Notes under the pieces: generated by a model
Told to the model about the DNA's origin: nothing
Database searches by the model: none
The model's input: the letters and a program-made list of their open reading frames with translations, nothing else
NCBI GenBank assembly: GCA_001600495.1
Contig: BCKE01000030.1
Location: 223,814-287,813 of the forward strand
From: Pilasporangium apinafurcum
Lineage: Eukaryota > Oomycota > Peronosporomycetes > Pythiales > Pythiaceae
Direction of reading: 5' to 3'
DNA: 64,000 nucleotides
In this document: positions 46,301-55,489 of the stretch, piece after piece
How the letters are laid out: each line of letters opens with the position of its first letter
Numbering within the stretch: the first letter of the stretch is position 1
Made by a program: the position numbers and the translations under genes

Positions 46301-47722
46301 TATAGTAATGGAAGTATACTCGACGATGAAGACGATGGCGGTTTCGAGTGGGAACGTGACTCTTCTGCTGAAGTCAACGACATGCAAGTGTGGAAGGAAG
46401 AAGATTTGGTTGTTCATAGCAGGAGACAGACTCGACGAAACAAACAGTCAAATGATGAACTTCCATCAACTCGTCCGTTAAAAGATGAAGGCAGCGACGA
46501 AGATTCATCATGCTATTCGATCGACAAGTGCGATCATTGGTTGTATATTCAGATGCAGTACTGTGCGGGGCGAAATCTTGGAGACTTTTTGGCATTACCG
46601 AATCGCCCGATGGAACTGTCGAGGTTGCTGAAGATTTTTGTCCAGATCGCGAGTGCACTAGCACATGTTCATTCCTGCGGACTGATCCATCGAGATCTGA
46701 AACCTGCCAACATTTTTGTTGCTGATACAGATGGAGATTCGATCAAACTTGGTGATTTTGGGCTGTCTCGTTATGCCGCCAACGTGAATCTTAATGGACC
46801 TTCGTCTATGGAAGAGCACCATCAACAGCTTACTAGTGTCACAGGCTCAACTACAAGCATCATGAATGGTGGACAGGTTCTGTCATCTTCACTTTGGTCA
46901 GTGTCGATATCGAATATGTCCGAAAGTAACGAAGTCACTGCAGGTGTGGGCACCTATTTGTATGCAAGTCCAGAACAAGTTGCAGGGAAAAAGTATAACG
47001 CCAAGACTGATATCTACTCGCTGGGGATGATTCTATTTGAATTGTGTCATGAGCGGTTCACGACCACGATGGAGCGGTATATGACACTTCGAAATGCACG
47101 CGAGGGCAACTTTCCTGACACCTACATTTGGAAGCGAAAGTGTCCTGAGCTCATGGAGATGCTCTCGAAGCTGCTCAGTCAGGATCCATTGGCACGTCCA
47201 AGTGCCGAGGAAGTCGTCCAGTGGGGGCAGGAGTTGTATGAAGCAAGTCTTGTGCAACAAGCGATGGATGTCATTCGTTCACCCGTACATAATAGTAAAC
47301 TGTATGGCACAACGCCGCTGACCAGTATCGACCATCTCATGGGCTCTGGGTCGTTCCGGCTCCACAACAAGTCATCCACATTGTCTTTGCAGGTCGAGGC
47401 GAAGATGGAGCGCTCAAATGGTGAGAATGGCCAATCAGGAGGTGAGCGGAGGTCACCGAATCATAATTTATTGAAAGAGGTCTGCGACGTGATTACACAA
47501 GTGAGCGATGACAAGGTGGAAATCAAGAAGTTTGGACTGCATCTGCAAGACGAAGGTGTGCAGGTTTTGGAGTTTGTGCTTGATCCTTACACAAGCACGA
47601 CGGACGCTGTGGTGGACGAAGGTATTCCAAGCGAGGCTGAAGTCATCATCAACAGCATTATAGCCTCCATCCAAGCACTTCCAGGCGTTCAGCTCGTGCG
47701 AAGGTTGGGCCAGACTGAGTAG
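43400..47722 (+). CDS. PERK-like eIF2-alpha kinase, ER transmembrane stress sensor
   Basis: Single exon, 1,440 residues from the ATG at 43400, chosen because it puts a signal peptide (about 1-33) at the N-terminus; an ATG at 43385 is the alternative. The luminal part has PQQ/propeller-like blades (GGLDGRVYAISAWTGEVLW), as in PERK and IRE1. One transmembrane helix lies at about 516-537. The kinase domain starts near 848: the glycine loop IGKGGFG (855-861), K878, H1097-R-D1099 in HRDLKPAN and D1119 of DFG are all present. An acidic insert of about 100 residues separates the N-lobe strands, as in PERK. YIQMQYC and the helix-G stretch LFELCHERFTTTMERYMTLRNAREGNFP are eIF2-alpha kinase hallmarks, and no RNase domain follows, so it is PERK rather than IRE1. 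A C-terminal extension of about 100 residues is unassigned. Confidence 0.93.
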   Translation: MSYGAMTLSRRVKTLILSVLLALSVVNNGVTAATVTATPSYSVKRNQNINHNIQNNVGDLIVAGGLDGRVYAISAWTGEVLWTFDSGGPMVDSTTCFNAPHHPSQPPQHHHYSQEPSHQTTPTVDVTQSHERSVIHQQQQANVAAFMAQLVPAYDGRLYHLSKSKVRELEMTMADIVNANGPVRLVDQHEHADGETSVSDVLLFGEKRTEIFTLDAKNGLLQPYYPTGTSSPSSSSLAPSWSSGILFGRSEYKTRAVHAQNASSARCFTISEYFLQFAEQSRCSIRDEEAVAAPPEILVVPKDPTDVKASEDEGSTIVTYDPLTEQQLWELEIPHFDVLAVYGISTTRGSTFFRWKVDGPSSSAAQKLKKTEQLIAGHDESTLSLLPSSLASVDIKNPLPRGEKLVREQPVDEEGDKQSKQLSRVLPRKWNDVESRFRLRLLGDNYFLETSQHDFKLSDRSRSSTPISSYHDDEEEHPIDEAMLLQETMKRRNRRIFWESIVNDGKPGVFISYYHVGAMAVGISVGCILIAWGCYVKGLSASFAQQAIKSIDNNQFFISHMHQLTIERPGEENITISSVISRALLMDTMGVQRPLPLLGNGESSEALATIPFDTEVDTETEAMMLEKFTRLAAIKAASAITGTNYSSYDSKLLQLEYVADSKSSSSSSSLVVNSSAKLSFFDKTKELLTSSSSSSFDVVEVEYEGHEERCEFKTDSIIETAEMEFLASTTNCELEEKRGETNDVVDVELIGNEAKSALSSRSSDTTGNCCSTSDSEDSKGLNISDTSSKSSSSVLSSVGEGDTRNNGNNGDESSIRRKTSDASSSDSSGPNEAEVLFPFVCQSRFVNEFEEISAIGKGGFGQVMLAENRLDGRKYAIKRVGLYLKNQTSKTLQKFLREVKILALLDHPNIVRYYQAWLEKVEENDKKPAESATSSVGIAARNYSMSNMLAPISEMEFSVSKQFRSGYYSNGSILDDEDDGGFEWERDSSAEVNDMQVWKEEDLVVHSRRQTRRNKQSNDELPSTRPLKDEGSDEDSSCYSIDKCDHWLYIQMQYCAGRNLGDFLALPNRPMELSRLLKIFVQIASALAHVHSCGLIHRDLKPANIFVADTDGDSIKLGDFGLSRYAANVNLNGPSSMEEHHQQLTSVTGSTTSIMNGGQVLSSSLWSVSISNMSESNEVTAGVGTYLYASPEQVAGKKYNAKTDIYSLGMILFELCHERFTTTMERYMTLRNAREGNFPDTYIWKRKCPELMEMLSKLLSQDPLARPSAEEVVQWGQELYEASLVQQAMDVIRSPVHNSKLYGTTPLTSIDHLMGSGSFRLHNKSSTLSLQVEAKMERSNGENGQSGGERRSPNHNLLKEVCDVITQVSDDKVEIKKFGLHLQDEGVQVLEFVLDPYTSTTDAVVDEGIPSEAEVIINSIIASIQALPGVQLVRRLGQTE

Positions 47723-48128
47723 GAAGTACAAACAACACACACACACACAAACAAACACACAAACATTACTACTTGTTTGTTATAGCGTTAGTATAGTAAA
47801 CCACACAATCTACTCACAAAAATTAGGAGCAACTTATTAGGTTAGTAAAAAAAAGCAAGTACGCCGCCCCATACATGCAAATGGGCAATAAAAGTGCACA
47901 AAATCAACTTCGAGTATTTTACGACAGTGCTCCATGACCGCATCTTCATCCGCAACCAAGGCATGTTGGTGGCTCCACTGTGGTTATCCGTAGTTGCCCA
48001 CAAAGGTGTCCATTTGGCAACATTGTGGCTGAATTAAACCTTGCTGTTTTTGAGGTTTTTCAAAGGGCAACTTCAACTCACATCCCCCGCATTGCATTTC
48101 CTAAACTAGAAGCAAGACAAACAAGAAA
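47723..48128. other. Intergenic region
   Basis: It opens with a CA/CAAA simple repeat (47733-47765) just after the kinase stop, then unremarkable sequence leading to the next gene. ACTCACATCCCCCGCATTGCATTTCC near 48077 may hold its initiator. Confidence 0.5.
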
Positions 48129-48911
48129 ATGACAAAAGAGAAAGCGCATGTATCGGCGGAGGGAACAGTAACGGAGCCCTATGAACGCTTCCGCTCCAAC
48201 AAATTGCGCAGCGAATGCTACCGTCGTAAGCTCCAGGTGGTCAAGACCGGCCCATACACAAACACAACCAAGCGCGGATACATCCAGTTGCTCCGCGCGT
48301 CTGATGCAAATCCAAAATCAACACAGAAGATGTCGATAGGAGTAGCAAATAGTTTAAAACCTATCCGTCAGCATCTGAACCAAATGGTGGCTAAGCCACA
48401 GACCTGTAGCCGATCGGATACGGCGTTGCTACCCAGCGCAAGAATTGACGAAGACCATACCCTGTCATCGCAACCGTTTTCAGCGAGCAATGCATCATGT
48501 ATACATGTGGTATCACCAAGCACAAGTGTATCCGATATGTCGGTATCAAGTGTCTCGGCACGTTCGAGTACCGTCGCTGAGCGGTCGATGATGCTGCAAT
48601 TTGCCGATGAGATTGATACAAAGTCAAACAGGCTGACGGAAAATACCAAAAGTTCAATGATACAAAATAATGATGCAGATTTACATGTCATTGAAAATGA
48701 TTCGCTGTACAATGAAGAAAATCCACGAAACCATCGTTGGGAGCGATTACACGCTCGGTTGGTTGTAGTGGATGAACGATTGGAGACATTGAAGCGAAAA
48801 CTCCAAACAACATCGGCGATGGACAAGTCGGAGCTGGTGAACGATCTGCACTTCTACCACCGGGTAAAATTACAATTAAAGGAGAAATTGTTGTATTGTG
48901 CCGACCAGTAA
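48129..48911 (+). CDS. Unrecognised protein with C-terminal helical segment
   Basis: A 260-residue intronless gene I do not recognise. The N-terminus (about 15-60) is basic and aromatic (YERFRSNKLRSECYRRKLQ, KRGYIQLLR) and looks like the conserved part. The middle (60-165) is S/T-rich and probably disordered. The last 55 residues (HARLVVVDERLETLKRKLQ to the end) look like an amphipathic or coiled-coil helix. There is no signal peptide, membrane segment or catalytic motif. Codon usage and an uninterrupted frame on the same strand as the neighbours favour a real gene. It could be a small adaptor or cytoskeletal protein, but that is a guess. Confidence 0.65.
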   Translation: MTKEKAHVSAEGTVTEPYERFRSNKLRSECYRRKLQVVKTGPYTNTTKRGYIQLLRASDANPKSTQKMSIGVANSLKPIRQHLNQMVAKPQTCSRSDTALLPSARIDEDHTLSSQPFSASNASCIHVVSPSTSVSDMSVSSVSARSSTVAERSMMLQFADEIDTKSNRLTENTKSSMIQNNDADLHVIENDSLYNEENPRNHRWERLHARLVVVDERLETLKRKLQTTSAMDKSELVNDLHFYHRVKLQLKEKLLYCADQ

Positions 48912-49994
48912 TAGGATGCGCATATAGAAACAGCACAGTCAAAGTACATGCAGTGCGTCCTTGAATGTTGGTTTAACTGGACGACGGATGATTGATCAGT
49001 CCAGTTTGGGTCTATCAAGCATATCTTTTTTAAATGGATTTCTTTTTGTTATTGAAAACTTCCCTCTAAAAACACAAGTATATCGGTGTGTCGATGCGAA
49101 GCCACCAGTGTCCTCCTCACAACTGGAGTGCGTCGCATCTCCGTCAATCAGAAATAAATCAAGTGAGAAAGATCATTCCATTGATTGGCTGGTGAATTAA
49201 CTCATGACATTATCCCCCACCGGAATTTTGGTGGGTACTACATTCTCCATTGTCTTTTTGTGCCTAGGTGATGAAGTGTGACTAGTCGGCTTGTTCATGT
49301 GGGTCACAAAATATTTGGAGGCAGAGAATGCGTTACGAGGATACACGCGCTCCAGGAGAGACAATATCTTAGGCTTTACCAGAGTACTAACAGTGAACAT
49401 TTGTTTATATTCTGGTCTGATCACCAGCTGTTGTTTCCTTGAGATGGCAAATTCCCAGAATCCAAAAACACACACCAGCGTTATATTAAGTGTCGAGATC
49501 AGTAGATAGGGGAGAACAATTTTTTTAAAAAAACTAGTTGAGCCTATGAATTACGCTCGGCCATCCATATTCGTTGTGTAAACCAAGAAAAAAAATTAGA
49601 AAGTTTGAGCACCTGAGCCACCAGCTAATTCCTTCCAAATAGAAAAATCAAGATAGAACGATCCCCTGTGTTAATTGCTATCCGGCACATCCACTGTGCC
49701 ACTTTTAAAGGTCTGACACCGCAACGTCGAACTATCCCTATCATAACTCTCCTCATCCTATTTAAAAGGGTATTTATATATAAAGTAAGTATGAAAGAGA
49801 AACTATATACATTAATTGGTAAATTATTTTCCAAGTGTTCTTCGTATAAAAAATAAGAGGTAAATGCGGCACAACACTGTGGACCAGATGGATGTCGCCA
49901 CGCTTCTCTCCACATAACCAAAGGAAAGCCTCTTGACAATCTAATAAACCAATAGACACACATACTCTCACTTGGCCATCTCTTGTATCTCTTC
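48912..49994. other. Intergenic region, possible gene remnant inside
   Basis: A 1.1-kb gap. On the minus strand, 49197-49545 stays open and reads like a hydrophobic helix (LLISTLNITLVCVFGFWEF) followed by a basic tail. It has no ATG near its start and no family I know, so it may be a decayed last exon. The rest is AT-rich. The sugar transporter promoter is at the right end. Confidence 0.4.
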
Positions 49995-51545
49995 ATGGCC
50001 GGAGGGTTTGTGCTTAATGTCCCCCCGGATTACCACGGGCGTGATGATCCACCCACGGAGGGATCTCGCACGTATGCGATCATCGTCTGTGTCTTTGCAG
50101 CGCTTGGTGGATTGTTCTTTGGGTACGACCAAGGTGTCACCGGTGGAGTGCTCGTCATGGACTCATTTCTCCAGGATTTCTGTATCGGCTGGCATTCGCA
50201 GACGACTGCGATGTGCAACGCCAAGTCGTCGAATTTACCGACTCGTTGGATCGATTTCACGTTGTGGTACAACATGACGTACAATATCGGCTGCATCTTC
50301 GGGGCGTTGTTGGGCGGGTGGGTCGCCGACAAGTTTGGTCGACGGATGACCATCTTCAACGCAAGTCTGTTGTTCTGTATCGGTACATCATGGGTCTGTT
50401 TCACGCCAAGACAGGCCCACGGTTCGTTATTGATTGCGCGTGTGTTTCAGGGCATGGGCGTCGGTAATTCGTCTTTTTCATTACCGATTTTTGGCGCAGA
50501 AGTTGCACCGAAAGAGTTGCGTGGGTTTTTGTCCGGTTTCATGCAGATGAACATCGTTACGGGGCTGTTGGTGTCCAATATTGTCAACCAGATCGTGAAG
50601 GATGACGACCGCGGCTGGCGCACGACTAACGGCGTCGCCATGGCCGCCCCATTGATTGTCATGTTTGGCATCTTTTTCGTTCCGGAAAGTCCACGATGGA
50701 CGTATTTAAACAGAGGTAAAGATGCTGCCAAGGCTGTACTACGGAAACTTAGGCAAACACGGAACGTCAATCGGGAACTACGCGCAATAGGTGAGCAAAT
50801 GGTGGCTGAGGGGGAGCCTGTCGGATGGCTAGAGATTTTACAACCATCCATTTTAAAACGGGTATTGATCGCCATGGCGCTGCAGGTGCTGCAGCAAGCT
50901 ACAGGTATCAACCCGATGTTCACCTACGGTGGATTGATCTTCAAAGATGTGGTTGATGATGGGATTTTATCAGTGTTGATCTTGTCGATCGTCAATTTTA
51001 TCAGTACGATCCCTGCCATGCGATGGGTTGACACCTGCGGCCGTCGGCAGCTGCTGTTAATCGGTGCGATCGGTATGGTCATCGGCCATGTTGTCTCCGG
51101 CGTGATCTTCACCACAGGTTGTGACGGTGATACTGACAACTCGGGTTGCTCCAAAAGCGCGGGGTACCTAATCATCGTCGGCACGTCATTCTTCATCTTC
51201 AATTTCGCGATTTCATGGGGACCTGTTTGCTGGGTCTATCCGGCTGAGATCTTTCCATTGAACGTACGGGCCAAAGCGGTGTCACTCTCAACCATGGCGA
51301 ACTGGATCATGGGCACGTGCATGACATGGGTCGTCAAGCTCTTTCCGTCATTGAATATCAACGGCGTCTTCTTTCTCTTTTGCTTCACGTGTATCATCTG
51401 CTGGGTGTTTGTCTATTATCTATGTCCAGAGACAAAAGGACTCTTGTTGGAGGATATTGAAGAGTTATTTGATCGAAGCGCGCGAAGGAACAAGGTTACG
51501 CCCAAGTACGTCAACGGCATTGATACGCCCGTGTTTGAGTACTGA
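49995..51545 (+). CDS. MFS sugar porter (hexose transporter-like)
   Basis: Single exon, 516 residues from the ATG at 49995 (the frame upstream has no ATG). Twelve predicted membrane segments and the sugar porter signatures are visible: GGLFFGYDQGVTGG in TM1, DKFGRR after TM2, the FVPESPRW motif after TM6, QQATGINPM in TM7, WVDTCGRRQ between TM8 and TM9, and PETKG after TM12. GCDGDTDNSGC forms an extracellular loop between TM9 and TM10. It should move a monosaccharide across the plasma membrane, most likely by proton symport as in plant and fungal STP/HXT relatives; the substrate is not readable. The N-terminal PPDYHGRDDPPTEG tail is cytosolic. Confidence 0.93.
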   Translation: MAGGFVLNVPPDYHGRDDPPTEGSRTYAIIVCVFAALGGLFFGYDQGVTGGVLVMDSFLQDFCIGWHSQTTAMCNAKSSNLPTRWIDFTLWYNMTYNIGCIFGALLGGWVADKFGRRMTIFNASLLFCIGTSWVCFTPRQAHGSLLIARVFQGMGVGNSSFSLPIFGAEVAPKELRGFLSGFMQMNIVTGLLVSNIVNQIVKDDDRGWRTTNGVAMAAPLIVMFGIFFVPESPRWTYLNRGKDAAKAVLRKLRQTRNVNRELRAIGEQMVAEGEPVGWLEILQPSILKRVLIAMALQVLQQATGINPMFTYGGLIFKDVVDDGILSVLILSIVNFISTIPAMRWVDTCGRRQLLLIGAIGMVIGHVVSGVIFTTGCDGDTDNSGCSKSAGYLIIVGTSFFIFNFAISWGPVCWVYPAEIFPLNVRAKAVSLSTMANWIMGTCMTWVVKLFPSLNINGVFFLFCFTCIICWVFVYYLCPETKGLLLEDIEELFDRSARRNKVTPKYVNGIDTPVFEY

Positions 51546-51943
51546 GATGGTGGAAAAAGCTGTATTTTTTTTCTTTGTAAGTTAGGAAGGGGGATTTTGT
51601 TTTATCTATTGACGAGAGGGATGCTGCTTTTGTGTAAATGCTTATAATGTAATACGTCAGAGTTTCTTGTCTTAGTTGTCTCGGTTAGTCGGTTGTGCGT
51701 TTAGACACTTTAAAATTTCTTCGATAGACATACTTTAAACGATTTACGCCTTAAACAATCTGGTACTACTTGCTTATTGAACAATTCACAATATCTTGAA
51801 AACAACTCAAATCTTTCAAGGCTTTGATCGCATGAGCATATTGATTCACTAAGTGGTGCACAACCATTATGTGTCAACAACGGCAATAAATACGATAATG
51901 CTACGTCTAGTGTTTATCCTCTAGTCTATCTAGTCGCTTTTAG
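51546..51943. other. Convergent intergenic spacer
   Basis: The 3' flanks of the sugar porter (+) and the VTT protein (-). AT-rich; nothing else seen. Confidence 0.6.
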
Positions 51944-52834
51944 CTAACCATGCCTATCAATGTATTCAATGGTGCTCTTTGTGGTTCTCGACGGTGCAAT
52001 GTTCGCTGGTGCTGATGCTCTTCGTTTTGAAAAAGGTGCTGCCTTGACCTTTGTGGAAAACGATCCAACATGCACCTGTGCGTGGTGCTTCTGGAGTTGG
52101 TTCTTCGCATAGATACTCATGGTCACCAATGCCAGAAGCGTCAGCAATGTGCCGCCAATGAGCATCCCAAGTTGCGGTCCTGAGAGCGCTTTCTTCTCCC
52201 CGTCATCTGTTGGAGCATTGAGGATATCTTGGGTCTCATGACCAACGTAGGACCAGACGATGGCATGAGGAACTCCACCGAGGAAAATGGTTATTGTAAA
52301 TCGCCACCATGTGACGCCAGTGATCGACAATGCATAACACTTGACTGCATTCGGCAATCCAGACAACTGAATCAGGATGAGCGGCTTCCAATCGGAGCTC
52401 TCCAAGACTTCGCACATAGCACGAAAAAATTTGACTCTTGTCTGGAGATACGTCCCTATCCGCTCTTTGCCAAGTGTTCGGCCGATACCAAACGCGATGA
52501 GCGCACCCCCGGTTTTCCCAATCAAGCTAATAACGACACCCAGTGGGATGCCAAACAGTGACCCGGCGATGATCTCCAATAGCGAGCATGGGATGAATAA
52601 TGGGAGTGCTACCCAAGTCAACAGTGGCAATGTGATTGCACCCAGACCTTGATTTGCTTCAACCCATTTCTGGACTTTATGTAGGTATTTTTGCACAGGT
52701 AGGAACTCTTTAGCGACGATGACAACAGCCACGAGTACGAGAATCACTACTACAGGCTTGGCGAACCGCCGCACGTACCGCCACTTGCTGGTACGCTCAA
52801 CGGCGGGTAGGACTCGAACGTGGACTTTGACCAT
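51944..52834 (-). CDS. VTT-domain (SNARE-associated/DedA family) membrane protein
   Basis: A 296-residue membrane protein from the ATG at 52834 (in a good CCATGG context; the open frame before it begins with GTG). A basic N-terminus leads to a first helix (about 25-45). The VTT core spans about 65-220, with F-P-C-S-LLEIIAGSLFG (family F/Y-x-P-x(3)-L/E-x(2)-G-x-LFG), a GKTGGALIAFGIGRTLG reentrant segment and GLPNAVKCYALSITGV. A last helix (about 225-250) is followed by a basic tail. Relatives TMEM41B, VMP1, TMEM64 and yeast Tvp38 sit in the ER or Golgi and scramble or handle lipids. Which of these it matches best I cannot say; the overall plan is closest to TMEM64/TVP38. Confidence 0.88.
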   Translation of the reverse strand: MVKVHVRVLPAVERTSKWRYVRRFAKPVVVILVLVAVVIVAKEFLPVQKYLHKVQKWVEANQGLGAITLPLLTWVALPLFIPCSLLEIIAGSLFGIPLGVVISLIGKTGGALIAFGIGRTLGKERIGTYLQTRVKFFRAMCEVLESSDWKPLILIQLSGLPNAVKCYALSITGVTWWRFTITIFLGGVPHAIVWSYVGHETQDILNAPTDDGEKKALSGPQLGMLIGGTLLTLLALVTMSIYAKNQLQKHHAQVHVGSFSTKVKAAPFSKRRASAPANIAPSRTTKSTIEYIDRHG

Positions 52835-53484
52835 GGTACGGTCAAAGTTCACAAGGTCCGATCAATGAACGTGTCACTGGTTTGCTTGCCTGCTCGTTCT
52901 GCCTCTTGCTTGGGCAGCAAGGATGCAGATAGTGGATAGTTGTTGGGTGTTCATATGTGGGCCAATTTTAAGTTCGATCTGATGAAATATGGTTTGGGGG
53001 TGTTTATAGTTAGGCAAAAGTGTGTTCCAAGAAGAAGAGAATTTTCAAAGTTTATGAGAAAAGTGGTTGACAAAACGCATCAACCAAAATAGCTTTTACC
53101 GCTTCCTTGGGGAATAAGATTATGCTTTGTTGCGGTAAGTGGTCGCCAAATTAACGATGAAGCAGGATGGTGATACATCTTGTCTATGGAACAATACTTG
53201 AAGGAGGGTACAAGCTGGACCTTCATTAGTTTTTTTTTAGCTAAAAAGAATGTACCCATGTTGTAAGGTATTTTTAAAAAAAATTGCATATCTATACGCA
53301 GACGATACATCGTTAACTAAAGATGGATACAAAATCTCTGTTGCTTGTCAACCTTAACCCTTTTACTTTCTCTTTATGTGGCAACAACACTCAAGAGCAG
53401 CTTACACGGTGTCTAATATTATTGAAATATTTTACCCAAAGAGAGAAACAAAGTACTAACTATTTTGGCCACTCAACACAAGTG
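52835..53484. other. Intergenic region
   Basis: VTT-gene promoter on the left and bZIP 3' flank on the right. No recognisable promoter box or gene. Confidence 0.55.
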
Positions 53485-54429
53485 TTACGACATGATAAAG
53501 CTTATGTCCATCGGCGATGGAGCAACACCAACAGAGCTTCCCTTCTTCTCTGATTGTCCTATGCCTGAATTGTTTTTATATATATTGGGAGTACAATGAA
53601 TCATACCACTCAATAAGCCAGCCACGTCTTCGAGACTGCCGAGTATGTTCAATAAACCAGCCATAAGGTCAATTTCCATGACCATATCGTTCAAGTGGCC
53701 GTCTTGTGCGAAAAAGAACTGATAGGTGCACAGATATGTCACTTCAGTTTCTGTCAAGCGTTGTATGAGTGTTTGGTTTCGTTGGATATGTGGAAAGAGC
53801 CGATCGATTGTACTTTCAGTATATTCAGTACGCAATTGCCCTTGAACGATGATCACCACTGCATCTGCATCTCCACTGCAGTGGAATGCGGTCAATTCGA
53901 ACGTGATAATGGAATGTAGCCTGAAAAACACCTTCCATTCATTCGGTAGTAACATTCTTGTGTCAATACTGCAGCAAGAGGAGAAATCATAACCGAAACC
54001 GGAGGTATCGGGATGACTTGGAAAAACTCCTACCCGACTGCTCATTTCCGCAAACTCTAGTTCGTTAAATAAAACATTCACACCCAAGTGTTTGTGTTGA
54101 TCGACAAAGTACTCATGTACCCGTTGAGCTATCTCGTTCGCCATTGGATGTCGACGCTCTGCTAACTCATTGCGCAACGCGACAAAGTATTGCAGGTCAT
54201 GCACTTGTTGTCGCAATTGATTCACTTGCCGTTCCAGCTGCATTTCATATTCTCTGTACTTCTGTCGATAGTACTTCCCTCGCTCGCTGTTGTTCATCCT
54301 AGGCAGCTTGGCAATGCGTCCGCGTGTGCGAGGTTTGGGTGGCTCTGATAAGCTATTACGATCATCCTGGGTAGCGTTGCTACAAGCTAGCAAAGCGTCG
54401 ACAGTCATGACTGTTGTTGGGTTGTTCAT
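53485..54429 (-). CDS. Oomycete-type bZIP transcription factor
   Basis: Intronless, 314 residues from the ATG at 54429. The basic region at about 45-62 contains NSERGKYYR, which keeps the N-x7-R spacing of bZIP DNA contacts but has GKYY where plant and fungal factors have A-A-x-x-S/C. The leucine zipper that follows (YEMQLERQVNQLRQQVHDL) is short and uses mixed hydrophobics. Residues about 100-280 form a globular region (LLPNEWKVFFRLHSIITFEL..., ending DLMAGLLNILGSLEDVAGLL) that resembles the C-terminal half of many oomycete bZIP proteins, but I cannot assign a fold with confidence. It is likely a nuclear sequence-specific regulator; targets unknown. Confidence 0.85.
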   Translation of the reverse strand: MNNPTTVMTVDALLACSNATQDDRNSLSEPPKPRTRGRIAKLPRMNNSERGKYYRQKYREYEMQLERQVNQLRQQVHDLQYFVALRNELAERRHPMANEIAQRVHEYFVDQHKHLGVNVLFNELEFAEMSSRVGVFPSHPDTSGFGYDFSSCCSIDTRMLLPNEWKVFFRLHSIITFELTAFHCSGDADAVVIIVQGQLRTEYTESTIDRLFPHIQRNQTLIQRLTETEVTYLCTYQFFFAQDGHLNDMVMEIDLMAGLLNILGSLEDVAGLLSGMIHCTPNIYKNNSGIGQSEKKGSSVGVAPSPMDISFIMS

Positions 54430-55489
54430 ATAAAACAATATCTTAACGTGGTGCGTTCACTTCTAAAGAGATTCAACATTGTCTTTGTTCTGTCCCATGC
54501 AAGTGAAATAAGCCGTTTGGTTCAGCAAAACCGTCCGTCACCCAACAATGATGACTAAATCGTCCAAAACCCAAGAAGTTGAAACGACGCCAACGTCGTT
54601 TTGCTTATCCATCTGAGTATAATGACTCATCAACAAGCCAAATGCGTTCCTTCCTTGTTATTTTTTTCTTTTCTTCGTCACGCGACCGCACGCGCACACG
54701 CCGCTGACGCGAGAAACCGACTGGGACTTGGTCAAATGTAATGATAATTAACCAACGTAGGCAGCACTAACCGTTGGCGAACATGACTAAGTGGGATGCA
54801 TTTCTACATAGATTTTTTTGTTTTTAAATACCAGAAAAGTTTGAAGTGGATTCTCATGGAAACCGATTGTGCAGTAATTCATGCTCCAGTAGACTCGTAT
54901 AGAGCCGATAATAATGGATAACACATCCATCGAATGGATGCTGAGCCTTGAAGTCTCTAAGATAAATTATACAGCAGACCACGTCTCTCTTATCAACCCC
55001 CTTATTCTCTTCTTCTATCTTAATGCTTTTTGTTATTCTTGAAGCATAGACGTGCGCCAGGTTTCTGTTGAAATCAGAGGAAAATCGAAATGGCATTGAA
55101 TGCGTTGGTGGTGCTGCTGTGGAGAATGTGTGGGTCGTAATACTAATTGTGAAACTCCTAGCTCAGTGAATAGTGATGAAAGTTCCACATTTTGTACCCA
55201 TCATAGATGACGATGATGAAACCGTCCACGCTTTTCGACGGATGCGAAGGTGTCACCTAGTCTAGGAAACCATCCCACATTTATCTCTGAATCATATACA
55301 CAATGATCGCCCTCCCTTCACCAAATGGGAGTGTATTGTCTCATCGTCGTATTGCGAAATTAAGTACTTTGCTCTTTCTTGATCTTAATCGCAACATATA
55401 ACTTCATCGAAACTTTCTTCAGCGAAATTTATTTCATTAACTAATTGCATTCGCTCTCGAATTCTCTTTCACACATACTGATACACATC
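54430..55489. other. Intergenic region, no supported gene
   Basis: About 1 kb. The left part is the bZIP promoter. An 80-codon frame at 54854-55096 (-) has an ATG but no recognisable sequence and I do not call it. The right end is the calpain 3' flank. Confidence 0.5.

Noticed and set aside
49625-49996. 123-codon minus-strand frame overlapping the sugar porter start
   Set aside because: ATG overlaps the start codon of a well-supported gene on the other strand; composition is AT-driven and no family fits.
52801-52825. B-box-like CGTTCGAGTCC on the minus strand
   Set aside because: It lies inside the N-terminal coding region of the VTT protein and no A-box or tRNA fold accompanies it.
54854-55096. 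80-residue ATG-led minus-strand frame
   Set aside because: No recognisable sequence, isolated in intergenic DNA; length is within chance expectation.
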